Of a stretch of 17,460 bases of DNA, positions 6,546-13,772 are shown piece by piece. The stretch covers positions 1 through 17,460 of the forward strand of contig CAJPTS010000016.1 in NCBI GenBank assembly GCA_905373625.1, in the 5' to 3' direction. Position 1 is the first letter of the stretch. The number at the start of each line of letters is the position of its first letter. The notes under the pieces are model-generated. The model was not told the DNA's origin and did not search any database. It saw only the letters and a list, made by a program, of their open reading frames with translations. The translations under genes and the position numbers were made by a program. The DNA is from Bacteroidia bacterium. Its GTDB lineage: Bacteria > Bacteroidota > Bacteroidia > Bacteroidales > CAJPTX01.

Positions 6546-8168
6546 TCAATGAGTCTTGTATCTAGCTCTGAAAGTTCCATTCTCGTACACCAAATTATTC
6601 TGTTCCAAAAAGAGTTCCTCATCGAAGAGACCGTGAGAGTACCATGAGGTGTATAATGGTAGCGTCTCAAGATCTGCACGAAGAATTTTGTGAGTGTGGA
6701 AGACTTTTGCAAAAAGCCAGTTGAGTATTTTGCTATTCAATAATGACGTTAATTGGTGGCTACTTAGCGGAAAACTCTTCCGTAATACCAATATGTTAGC
6801 ACTATTGAGTACTAAACGCTTAGCGGTATCGCAGTAGAAGACAAGTTTATCTGATATAAACCGATATATTATCTTCTCGTCCGCATAATAAAGCGCAAGC
6901 GGCGCTACTTGCTGACAGTTAGAAAGCTCTCGTTCTATGTAAAGTGACGGCGAAGCTAACCCCCGAGGCGTAATATCTTTCCCCCTGTATATAGGAACAA
7001 GCCCTTCGGTGGGCATTTTATAGCATTTGTTCTTGTTATCACCTGTTACGACACCTAACGCCCAGTCAGCATTGCTTTCCAATGAACAGTGGGGGATCTG
7101 AAACAACTTGTCTATTACAATTTGTTCATCTGGGGAGACCCAAACATTGAAAATTTGCTTCGGATTAGACATAAATGAGGTTTGTGCACGGAAGTACTCT
7201 CCGCTATCTATGCATTTTATTTGATGCTCACGTGTCGGTGCACATTTTCTGACAATTACCGAATATGCGTTACTCTGTATACCCTCAAATGGGGTGCCGT
7301 AATTCTTAATTTTGAGTATTGAGAAGGAAAGTAAAGACGTTCGGAGAGAGTGAAAGGTCGAAATATTCAAAATCGACTCAGGGAGAAGAAAGCCTAAACT
7401 CCCATTGGGCGATAGCATCTCCTGAGCTGCAAAGAAAAATAGAGAACAAGTATCTGTACTTTTTCCAGTTTGATAATAAGCAGCAAATGCCTCTTTGTCT
7501 TTTCTCGGTATCTTTTTTCCCCAAGGCGGATTGGTATAGATCAGATCAAAAGTTCGGTGAAGACTTTTAGCTATGGTCAAAAAATCGGCGCACACTATAT
7601 TATGCGCTTCTTTTCCTGTTTTTGCATATATGCGTTGCTTTGCAATGCGAATAGCAGTCGGATCTGTGTCAAAACCATAAATATTCTCAACACGCACACC
7701 CTTTGCTATGGCTTCCATTATAAAATTACCACAACCACAACACGGATCTAAAAAGGTGCTCGTGTCTGCAACTTGAGCATCCCGCAGCATATCTCTTACG
7801 ATAGATGGACTTGTGTAATAAATACCCTCCTTATTGCGATAGGACTCACTCAAAGTTTTTTCGTAAAGGGAGACAAGCGCTTCGTTAAACAAGTTGTTCT
7901 CCAATGCCTCAATTATAACCCGTGAGACCTCTTCGTGATTTTCCTTGGTCTTTTGGCTCTTATTTGCTCTGGAGCTCAATTTTTCCCCTGACGCTAATTG
8001 TATTTTCAGGGCATCTAGCGATTTTCTTGACACGCAGCCACGACTCGGTGTCTCTAATAAGCCTGTTTTTATCCAATTTCTAATAGTGGCACTTGAAACA
8101 GACAAATTTTTAGCGGCATCGGAAATTAGGATATGCTCCGTATCTAGTGCATCATCAAATAGCGGCAT
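6546..8168 (-). CDS. N6-adenine DNA methyltransferase, Eco57I/TaqI-like, with N-terminal helix-turn-helix
   Basis: 540 residues. Residues about 14-38 (ISDAAKNLSVSSATIRNWIK) look like a MerR/excisionase-type DNA-binding helix pair. The catalytic domain has motif X (GIYYTSPSIV, 115-124), S-adenosylmethionine motif I (DPCCGCGNF, 141-149), FDTDP (166-170), and the adenine-specific catalytic motif NPPW (213-216). The C-terminal part (about 360-510), with YRGKDITPRG and KILRADLETLPL, resembles TaqI-type target-recognition domains. All key methylase residues are present, so the enzyme is probably active. No nuclease motif is seen in the protein and no endonuclease gene is adjacent, so it is either an orphan methylase or the modification half of a split system. 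A TAnnTTTG box lies 23 bp upstream of the start. The recognition sequence cannot be inferred. Confidence 0.92.
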   Translation of the reverse strand: MPLFDDALDTEHILISDAAKNLSVSSATIRNWIKTGLLETPSRGCVSRKSLDALKIQLASGEKLSSRANKSQKTKENHEEVSRVIIEALENNLFNEALVSLYEKTLSESYRNKEGIYYTSPSIVRDMLRDAQVADTSTFLDPCCGCGNFIMEAIAKGVRVENIYGFDTDPTAIRIAKQRIYAKTGKEAHNIVCADFLTIAKSLHRTFDLIYTNPPWGKKIPRKDKEAFAAYYQTGKSTDTCSLFFFAAQEMLSPNGSLGFLLPESILNISTFHSLRTSLLSFSILKIKNYGTPFEGIQSNAYSVIVRKCAPTREHQIKCIDSGEYFRAQTSFMSNPKQIFNVWVSPDEQIVIDKLFQIPHCSLESNADWALGVVTGDNKNKCYKMPTEGLVPIYRGKDITPRGLASPSLYIERELSNCQQVAPLALYYADEKIIYRFISDKLVFYCDTAKRLVLNSANILVLRKSFPLSSHQLTSLLNSKILNWLFAKVFHTHKILRADLETLPLYTSWYSHGLFDEELFLEQNNLVYENGTFRARYKTH

Positions 8169-8190
8169 ACTAATAATCTATCACCCTAGA

Positions 8191-8198
8191 CAAAGGTA
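8191..8198 (-). promoter_or_regulatory. Candidate -7 element for the methyltransferase gene
   Basis: The minus strand reads TACCTTTG, matching TAnnTTTG, and would start transcription about 15-20 bases before ATG 8168. The -33 region is poor, with only a T-rich stretch near 8216-8222. The rest of 8199-8313 is AT-rich and I see no gene in it. Confidence 0.45.
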
Positions 8199-8314
8199 TA
8201 TTTTAAGTGTCGAACTAAAAAAACTATTCGTTCATACGTCAATCAAACAGTTTACAATAATTTATTTCTTTCACTATGCTCTCTCATCACTCGTTGCAAA
8301 CTAACCCAGACGGT

Positions 8315-8351
8315 CATAAAAAAGGCGAGGCACAGATGTGTGCTTCGCCTT
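8315..8351 (-). terminator. Intrinsic terminator of the antiporter gene
   Basis: 13-bp arms at 8322-8334 and 8339-8351 with a 4-base loop and one mismatch or wobble. The stem is GC-rich (AAGGCGAAGCACA reading leftward). On the minus strand it is followed directly by a run of T (A run 8318-8323 on plus). It lies about 45 bp past the antiporter stop, so it ends that transcript before the methyltransferase promoter. Confidence 0.85.
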
Positions 8352-8397
8352 ATGAATTACAAAAAAGAGCTCCTATAACAGGGCTGTACTAAGCGAA

Positions 8398-9711
8398 TTA
8401 GTACAAGAATATAAAGCCGATAATGGCAAAAAGTGGCAACAAGATAATGAGTGAGAACTTGTACATGTAAGCAAAGAAACTCGGCATCTTAATGCCCTCT
8501 GCTTCTGCAATAGCTTTTACCATAAAGTTCGGACCGTTCCCGATATAGGTCATAGAACCAAAAAGAACTGCCCCCATGGAGATGGCTTTTAATAAGATTT
8601 CTGGTATGCCCGCTACGTAAGGTAGATCGGCAGCTGGTAAGCCCGAAGCGACGGAGTGAAAGGCTAAAGCCGTAGGCGCATTGTCTAAGAAACCAGAAAG
8701 AGCTCCTGTAGCAAAGAAAAAGTGAAGTGGGGTGCTTAAGCCTAAAGTGGGTGCGTGCTCTTGCAAGAAAATAAGAGCAGGCGTCATGGTGATAAAGATA
8801 CCTATAAAGAGGAATGCTACCTCGAGAATAGGATCCCAAGTAAAACGGTTTGCTTCGCGTACTTGGCGTTTCGTGGTAATGAGCGAGAGAATCATCATTA
8901 AAATGATAGCGCCTTCGCGTAAGAATTTCCAATAGGGGCTACCCGTCTTCATAACCTCAATGTACTGCTCATTGATGAAGGCAACAGCGAATACAATACC
9001 TAACAACCAAATGAAGTTTAGCGAGCCTTGCAGCCGTAGGGGCTGTACCTCAGTTTTATCTCGCATAAGATCTTTCACGTCCTCCTTTGCATAATTGATG
9101 CGATCCGTGATGTAGTAGACCGCCAGTAGTACAACATCTATAATAAAAGCCTCGGGGGCGAGTTTCAAAAACCATGTAAATGGCGCACCGCGTAGGTAGA
9201 GGAGGAAGAGTGGCGGATCGCCTAGTGGTGTTAAAAGCCCTCCCGCATTGGCTACAATTGCAATAAAGAATAGAACAGTATGTACTGTGTGCTTGCGCTG
9301 TTTGTTCGTCTCGAGCAATGGGCGGATCAGTAACATGGCAGCCCCCGTTGTACCCATGAGCGAAGCTAGAATGGCACCGATAGCTAAGAAAAGCGTATTC
9401 ACGCCAGGCGTAGCACGGATGTCTCCACTCAGACGAATTCCCCCAGTAACGGTAAATAAACCACCGAGTAGTAATACGAACGGGATGTAATCAAACACGA
9501 CCTGATGTTGCAGTTCGTGCCCGAAGCCCTGCGATATTAGAATTATTGCGGTAGGGATTCCCAGTACCAAAGCAACAATCAGTTTGTTTACGTTCTTCTC
9601 CCACCAATGCTCTGCCACCACAGGTCCAATGGCGATAGACAAGAGCATGAGCACAAAAGGTATCAGCAGGAAGGGCGATACTGCCGCTACCTGCTCAACA
9701 GCTGTTTCCAT
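8398..9711 (-). CDS. Ion-transporter-superfamily membrane protein, probable sodium:proton antiporter
   Basis: 437 residues with roughly eleven or more hydrophobic segments, so an inner-membrane transporter. It carries two half-repeats typical of the NhaD/ArsB/CitMHS superfamily. The first has SLMGTTGAAMLLIRPLL (118-134) and NAGGLLTPLGDPPLFLLY (155-172). The second has SGFLDNAPTALAF (339-351) and GSMTYIGNGPNFMV (385-398). The Thr-Gly and Asp-Asn-x-Pro-Thr hairpins are the expected substrate and sodium sites in this fold. Homologues in Bacteroidetes are usually called sodium:proton antiporters, but it does not look like the standard NhaD, and the transported substrate is inferred only from family. 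The DUF5606 gene lies 36 bp upstream in the same direction and probably shares a transcript. A strong terminator follows. Confidence 0.88.
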   Translation of the reverse strand: METAVEQVAAVSPFLLIPFVLMLLSIAIGPVVAEHWWEKNVNKLIVALVLGIPTAIILISQGFGHELQHQVVFDYIPFVLLLGGLFTVTGGIRLSGDIRATPGVNTLFLAIGAILASLMGTTGAAMLLIRPLLETNKQRKHTVHTVLFFIAIVANAGGLLTPLGDPPLFLLYLRGAPFTWFLKLAPEAFIIDVVLLAVYYITDRINYAKEDVKDLMRDKTEVQPLRLQGSLNFIWLLGIVFAVAFINEQYIEVMKTGSPYWKFLREGAIILMMILSLITTKRQVREANRFTWDPILEVAFLFIGIFITMTPALIFLQEHAPTLGLSTPLHFFFATGALSGFLDNAPTALAFHSVASGLPAADLPYVAGIPEILLKAISMGAVLFGSMTYIGNGPNFMVKAIAEAEGIKMPSFFAYMYKFSLIILLPLFAIIGFIFLY

Positions 9712-9747
9712 CTAAAGATATATGCTAATTTATTTTGTTTATGCAAC

Positions 9748-10182
9748 CTATTCTTGCGGTACGCTTTCTTCCTCTGGCGTAGTCTGAGGAGTAGTATTAA
9801 AATCGCGTATGCCGTTGTTTACCAAAATGAGAAACCACTTGAAAGCTTTCATAATATCTTTGTCATGCACTTTCAGTTCATTGTAGTCGGGCAGAATTTT
9901 CGCATAGAGAGCACGTGCCTCTTCCTTATTGTTGCCTTTCAGATCAAGAGCTTTAATAGCGTCTTCGTGTGGGAGCATAACAGAGAATACCTCTGCGAGA
10001 GGCATATCTTTGCCGTGCATAAACATAGCAATATCGGCTAATGAGCTCACTTTACTCATAATCGATACAGCGAAGCGAGTGCCGCCCTCGAGTGGTTCTA
10101 CCACAAAGCCGTGTTTGCTCTTTGCAACAAACTTATAGAGCCCAGACTTCCCTGTGATAGCCAAAACTTCTTTCAACTCCAT
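9748..10182 (-). CDS. DUF5606 domain protein
   Basis: 144 residues. The N-terminus MELKEVLAITGKSGLYKFVA and the phrase GFVVEPLEGGTRFAV match the small conserved Bacteroidetes family DUF5606, whose function is unknown. The first ~60 residues look like a small beta-barrel fold, followed by a helical region with KEEARALYAKILPDYNE. The last ~14 residues are acidic and low in complexity. No signal peptide or membrane segment is seen, so it is cytoplasmic. A good promoter lies just upstream and the antiporter gene follows, but the pairing gives no clear role. Confidence 0.88.
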   Translation of the reverse strand: MELKEVLAITGKSGLYKFVAKSKHGFVVEPLEGGTRFAVSIMSKVSSLADIAMFMHGKDMPLAEVFSVMLPHEDAIKALDLKGNNKEEARALYAKILPDYNELKVHDKDIMKAFKWFLILVNNGIRDFNTTPQTTPEEESVPQE

Positions 10183-10206
10183 GATCTATCTGTTTTATAT
10201 TAGCCG

Positions 10207-10236
10207 CAAAATTAGGCAATAATAGCGATCCACAAA
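10207..10236 (-). promoter_or_regulatory. Bacteroidetes-type promoter for DUF5606-antiporter
   Basis: On the minus strand TTTG (10236-10233), an 18-bp spacer, then TAATTTTG (10214-10207), both matching consensus. Transcription would begin around 10200, about 20 bases before ATG 10182. It lies directly after the terminator of the preceding operon, which supports a new transcription unit here. Confidence 0.65.
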
Positions 10237-10271
10237 CGCCATCTAACAATATCCCACGTCCTTCATTCAAT

Positions 10272-10307
10272 AAAAAAACCTCGCGCTTTTCGTAGGAAAG
10301 CGTGAGG
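10272..10307 (-). terminator. Intrinsic terminator after the DUF438/hemerythrin gene
   Basis: Arms at 10279-10289 and 10297-10307 (11 bp, one mismatch or wobble) with a 7-base loop, followed on the minus strand by seven T (10278-10272). It lies about 25 bp past the stop of the gene at 10334-11899 and closes the grpE-dnaJ-DUF438 transcript. Confidence 0.85.
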
Positions 10308-10333
10308 CTAAAAGACGTTGCAAAGAAACAAAC

Positions 10334-11899
10334 TTATCGGCGTAGGACTTCCTCTATGGCCTTTATAAGTTCTGGCATAGGCATACCGCTACGTTCACTC
10401 ATGATGGCAACCGTGGCCTTAGGGATCATAACACGCGCCAGTGGAGTTTGTAACATTTTGAAACTGGAATGGATCTTCGGTAACTCGGCTTTCAATTCAG
10501 GACACACGGCAAGTAGATCCTTTAAGCGGGTTTCGGGTGTAATCTTAATGGTTTTACGATTAAGCCCTTCGGGGATCTCGGTGGGCAAATCGTCTTCGAC
10601 CACGTTCACTTCCTCTTCTATTCGCTTTTCCTCGCCCTGTTCGTTTTTACTCCAGACCAAAAGGGTTCGAGAGCCTTCGAGTGCACGGATATGTGTGCAG
10701 TTTTGCATCATTTCCAAGATCCCACGGAAGCGACCGTCTTTATCACGTACAGCGGTATAGACGATATAGACGAAGAAGCCAGGCTTATTTATCCAAAAAT
10801 CTACGGAATCGGCTTCGCCTGCGCGGAATTTCTCAATTATTTCTTCCACGATGTGTACACTTGTACGTGGGTGACAATTTTTCACATCACGTCCGATCAC
10901 ATTCTTGCTTCGTGGAAATACTCGGTGCTCTGTATCTGAATAGAAACAAACGAGTTCATTTTCATCAACGTATGAGAGGTCAACGGGCAGGTGTTTGAAG
11001 ATAAGATTGATTTGTTCGAGGGTTAGCTTTCCCGTAGCAACTTCTAGTTTTTGGTCGGGCTGTACGCCAGTCCCATAGCCGTGTTTTGCCAAGAGTGCAA
11101 GTAAGTCTTTTTCCAAGCCAGATCCTCCTTCGGAGGTAGTTTTTTTTACATGAGCTGGTTGATTGTTCTCAACATCTATCCACGCAAAACCGATCTCACG
11201 GTCTCCCTCCTTCATATCTTCAAACTCTTCTGGAGTAATCATAACAAGCGAAGTGGGATAAAGCACATGCTCTTCCTTTTGCATAAGATCTCGCACATCT
11301 GCTACCAACGCGCTCTGTTTCGCGATAAAGTCTTCCTCCTTTCCTTCCTCTAGGAGTTTGCGGGCAGCGCGTATCTCGTCACGGATAAAATCGTCTAACA
11401 ACCACATTGTGGTAGTAGGTCGATCAAAGCCTTTTCGCTCGAGTAATGCGTACAACTGATTTTGTTTGCGCGCGAGGTGTATTTTGTATTTTGCCAGCTC
11501 ATCGTAGAGCTCGTACCACTGGTTTCGTATCACAGGGTATTGTACCAAATCTTCTACAGCCAGTAGAAATTTGCGCATAGCGTCATTCTCACGGTAGTAG
11601 CACATGAGTGGATGCTCGTCGGGCAAATCGGGGCGGCTCGTGTCCCAAATATCTTGGTAAAGATCTAGCAGCGCTTGGATGTCTTCTTTTCGGCACTGAT
11701 CATCTTCAAAAGCTTTGAACTCTTGCTCGGCATAAGCTAGTTCGTAGGAACGAATAGAACCGACTTTCTCTTTGAGTCTCGCACGTCCTTCTTCTAGCGT
11801 TATTTTACCCTCGTCATATAGACGACGTATTGTGAGCAAGTGCTCTATTTTCTCTCGATCTATCTTCGGGAGATACTGCGCCATGTTCGCTTTTTCCAT
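10334..11899 (-). CDS. DUF438 - hemerythrin-like - PAS - DUF1858 sensor-like protein
   Basis: 521 residues, soluble, with four modules in order. Residues 12-85 are a DUF438 helical domain. Residues 90-220 are a hemerythrin-like HHE bundle with EHP (95-97), H141 in KYKIHLARKQNQLY, and KEEHVLYP (208-215) as likely iron-binding positions. Residues 300-410 are a PAS domain (VDENELVCFYS through FFVYIVYTAVRDKDGRFRGILEMMQ). Residues 453-521 are a DUF1858 domain. Related proteins in anaerobes are thought to sense or handle oxygen or nitric oxide through a di-iron site, but no output domain (kinase, DNA-binding) is present. It is 27 bp downstream of dnaJ in the same direction and upstream of a strong terminator, so it appears to be the last gene of a chaperone operon. 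ATG 11899 gives full length, and an ATG at 11884 is an alternative. Confidence 0.9.
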   Translation of the reverse strand: MEKANMAQYLPKIDREKIEHLLTIRRLYDEGKITLEEGRARLKEKVGSIRSYELAYAEQEFKAFEDDQCRKEDIQALLDLYQDIWDTSRPDLPDEHPLMCYYRENDAMRKFLLAVEDLVQYPVIRNQWYELYDELAKYKIHLARKQNQLYALLERKGFDRPTTTMWLLDDFIRDEIRAARKLLEEGKEEDFIAKQSALVADVRDLMQKEEHVLYPTSLVMITPEEFEDMKEGDREIGFAWIDVENNQPAHVKKTTSEGGSGLEKDLLALLAKHGYGTGVQPDQKLEVATGKLTLEQINLIFKHLPVDLSYVDENELVCFYSDTEHRVFPRSKNVIGRDVKNCHPRTSVHIVEEIIEKFRAGEADSVDFWINKPGFFVYIVYTAVRDKDGRFRGILEMMQNCTHIRALEGSRTLLVWSKNEQGEEKRIEEEVNVVEDDLPTEIPEGLNRKTIKITPETRLKDLLAVCPELKAELPKIHSSFKMLQTPLARVMIPKATVAIMSERSGMPMPELIKAIEEVLRR

Positions 11900-11926
11900 C
11901 TTATCTTAGGATTACGTTTATACGCC

Positions 11927-13066
11927 TCACGAGAAGATCTCTTGTATCCGCATTAATAGAGTATGGGCGGCGCCTTTCTTTTCCTTCGGTTTAAAATTCT
12001 CGTTCTCGGCTAGTTTAGAAACAATTGTTTTTTCTTCATTGTTCAATGACGTGGGTATATATACGTCGGCAATTATGAGAAGATCACCTCTCGATCGCAC
12101 CTGAATATCTTTAATTCCTTTTCCTTTAACACGATACATACTACCTGGTTGTGCGCCAGCAGGGATCTTTACCTTCACTTTACCATCTAAAGTAGGTACT
12201 TCAATATTCCCTCCCAGCATGGCTTGCGGAGCACTTATGTGGAGATTGTAAATCAGGTGTGGTCCCTCGCGTAAAAATTCCTCGTGATCTTCCTGTTCTA
12301 CCAGAACGTGGAAATCGCCTGGCACTCCTCTGTGACGCGCAGCATTCCCTTGCCCTTCGAGTGTCAGTTCTGTCGAATCGCGCACTCCAGCGGGAATATT
12401 AACCGAGAGAGTCTCCTCTGCATGTACAACGCCCTCCCCCTTACAGGTCTTGCACTTAACCTTAGGAATCTTGCCCGTGCCTTCGCAATGCGGACATGGG
12501 GCAGAGGTCTGCATCATACCGAGTATACTGCGTACGGTTTTCACCGTGTAGCCCGTACCATTGCATTGCGAGCATTTTTCTAACTCTGTACCTGCTTCAG
12601 CCCCCGTCCCTTTGCACTCTTTACAAGTGACGTATTTTTTTACTTTGAGCTTTTTCGTGACGCCCTTATCTATTTCTTCCAGTGTAAGTTTGAGGCGTAC
12701 ACGGAGGTCAGCCCCTCGCGCTGCATACTGCTGAACATTCGAATACGAGCCGCCTCCGCCAAAACCACCAAAGATATTACCAAATTGAGCAAAAATGTCT
12801 TCCATGGTAAACCCTCCTGCTCCACCGCCCCCTGCAGCACCTTCGACGCCTGCGTGCCCAAAACGGTCATAGCGTGCGCGTTTATTCGCGTCGCGCAAAA
12901 CATCATAAGCCTCAGCCGCCTCCTTAAATTTAGCTTCTGCCTCTGGGTTATTGGGGTTGCGGTCTGGATGATATTCCAAAGCCTTCTTCCGGTAGGCCTT
13001 CTTAATATCGTCCTCTGATGCATTCCGATCCACGCCCAGCACCTCGTAATAGTCTCGTTTCGCCAT
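11927..13066 (-). CDS. dnaJ: Chaperone protein DnaJ
   Basis: 379 residues, full-length type I Hsp40. The J domain (4-70) has HPD at 33-35, which stimulates the DnaK ATPase. A Gly/Phe-rich segment covers about 72-108. The zinc domain has all four CxxCxGxG repeats (starting at C148, C165, C191 and C205). The C-terminal substrate-binding domain follows (NIPAGVRD, LTLEGQGNAARHRGVPGDFHV). It delivers unfolded proteins to DnaK. grpE lies 18 bp upstream, and dnaK is not in the window. No frameshift or missing residue was seen. Confidence 0.98.
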   Translation of the reverse strand: MAKRDYYEVLGVDRNASEDDIKKAYRKKALEYHPDRNPNNPEAEAKFKEAAEAYDVLRDANKRARYDRFGHAGVEGAAGGGGAGGFTMEDIFAQFGNIFGGFGGGGSYSNVQQYAARGADLRVRLKLTLEEIDKGVTKKLKVKKYVTCKECKGTGAEAGTELEKCSQCNGTGYTVKTVRSILGMMQTSAPCPHCEGTGKIPKVKCKTCKGEGVVHAEETLSVNIPAGVRDSTELTLEGQGNAARHRGVPGDFHVLVEQEDHEEFLREGPHLIYNLHISAPQAMLGGNIEVPTLDGKVKVKIPAGAQPGSMYRVKGKGIKDIQVRSRGDLLIIADVYIPTSLNNEEKTIVSKLAENENFKPKEKKGAAHTLLMRIQEIFS

Positions 13067-13084
13067 CTCTGTTTATTTCCCCGT

Positions 13085-13675
13085 TTATTCTCCAATAACC
13101 ACTTGTGCATGGCGGAGTACGCGCCCATTAAGCAAATACCCCTTACGCACTACGTCTACCACGTGTCCTCGCTTACTCTCGTCTTCCACCTTAAATTGCG
13201 TCACAGCATCGTGGAAATCCGTATTTAATTCCTGATCGAGCGCCTCAATCTCGGTAACGCCATTTTCTTGCAAGAAGCGCTGTAGGAGCTTATATATCAG
13301 CTCCATTCCCGTACGCATACCTTCTACATCGGTAGTGTTACTCTGTAGAGCCCGTTCAAAGTCGTCGACGACGGGTAGAAGCTTTAGTAGTGTTGCCTCA
13401 CTGGCCACGGCCACCAATTCTTGTTTTTCGCGGAGTGTACGTTTGCGGTAATTATCAAATTCGGCACTCAGACGGATGTATTTATCTTTCCACTCCTCGG
13501 CTTCTTGTTTGGCTAGCTCAAAGCGCTCATCTGGGACGGTCTGAGCATTTTCGGTTTCTGACGTATTCTCTATTTCTTCAGTTTGCTTTTCTCCTGTTTC
13601 GATACTCGGTTCAGCTGTCGTATGTTTTTCTTCTTTTGACAAATCTTCTTCGACGTGATGTTGTTTCTTATCCAT
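13085..13675 (-). CDS. grpE: Nucleotide exchange factor GrpE
   Basis: 196 residues. The first ~50 residues are acidic, Glu/Thr-rich and probably disordered. A long dimerising helix follows (about 50-105, AEEWKDKYIRLSAEFDNYRKR). The C-terminal beta domain ends with VVRKGYLLNGRVLRHAQVVIGE, the family signature. GrpE releases ADP from DnaK. It is the first chaperone gene of the grpE-dnaJ pair. A long inverted repeat lies between it and murA, but no good promoter box was found in the 97-bp gap, so it may also depend on read-through from murA. Confidence 0.97.
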   Translation of the reverse strand: MDKKQHHVEEDLSKEEKHTTAEPSIETGEKQTEEIENTSETENAQTVPDERFELAKQEAEEWKDKYIRLSAEFDNYRKRTLREKQELVAVASEATLLKLLPVVDDFERALQSNTTDVEGMRTGMELIYKLLQRFLQENGVTEIEALDQELNTDFHDAVTQFKVEDESKRGHVVDVVRKGYLLNGRVLRHAQVVIGE

Positions 13676-13713
13676 CTTTCTGCTATTTGGTATGCTTTTG
13701 GGCGCGGCAATAA

Positions 13714-13751
13714 ATATGCCGTTCCGTCACCTAGGTGACAAAACGGCATAT
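13714..13751. terminator. Long inverted repeat with nested palindrome between murA and grpE
   Basis: Outer arms ATATGCCGTT (13714-13723) and AACGGCATAT (13742-13751) enclose a perfect 14-bp palindrome, GTCACCTAGGTGAC (13726-13739), with two unpaired bases on each side between them. On the minus strand it follows the murA stop by about 20 bp and is trailed by TTTATTG, so it can act as the murA terminator or attenuator. Its symmetry and its place before grpE also allow an operator. It does not match the CIRCE heat-shock element. Confidence 0.6.
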
Positions 13752-13772
13752 ATTTCTTTGTAAATAGGATTG

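Noticed and set aside
6496..6549. Direct repeat AGATTCAA at 6496-6503 and 6542-6549 flanking the inverted repeat, suggesting a target-site duplication
   Set aside because: It is only 8 bp, the enclosed DNA is too short for a mobile element, and the right copy starts inside the inverted repeat and extends into the methyltransferase stop region, so chance is the simpler explanation.
7945..8304. A plus-strand open frame of 119 codons over the start of the methyltransferase gene and its upstream region
   Set aside because: It is antisense to the conserved N-terminal domain of the methyltransferase, has no recognisable domain, and its tail runs through the methyltransferase promoter region.
8489..8932. 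A minus-strand open frame of 147 codons inside the antiporter gene
   Set aside because: It is a shifted frame of the antiporter. Its composition (Arg, Ser, Tyr, His rich) is typical of a shadow and it matches no family I know.
9607..10041. A plus-strand open frame of 144 codons across the antiporter-DUF5606 junction
   Set aside because: It is antisense to two conserved genes and shows no family features.
10302..10760. A plus-strand open frame of 152 codons
   Set aside because: It begins inside the terminator hairpin and is antisense to the PAS and DUF1858 parts of the sensor-like gene. No domain is recognisable.
11138..11146. Runs of seven to eight A/T in coding DNA (near 11138-11146 and 15180-15187) as slippage sites
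   Set aside because: They encode ordinary Lys-Lys codons, no meaningful alternative frame follows, and A/T runs of this length are common at this base composition.
13676..13772. A CIRCE heat-shock element upstream of grpE
   Set aside because: I looked for TTAGCACTC with a matching GAGTGCTAA and found neither. The inverted repeat there has a different sequence.
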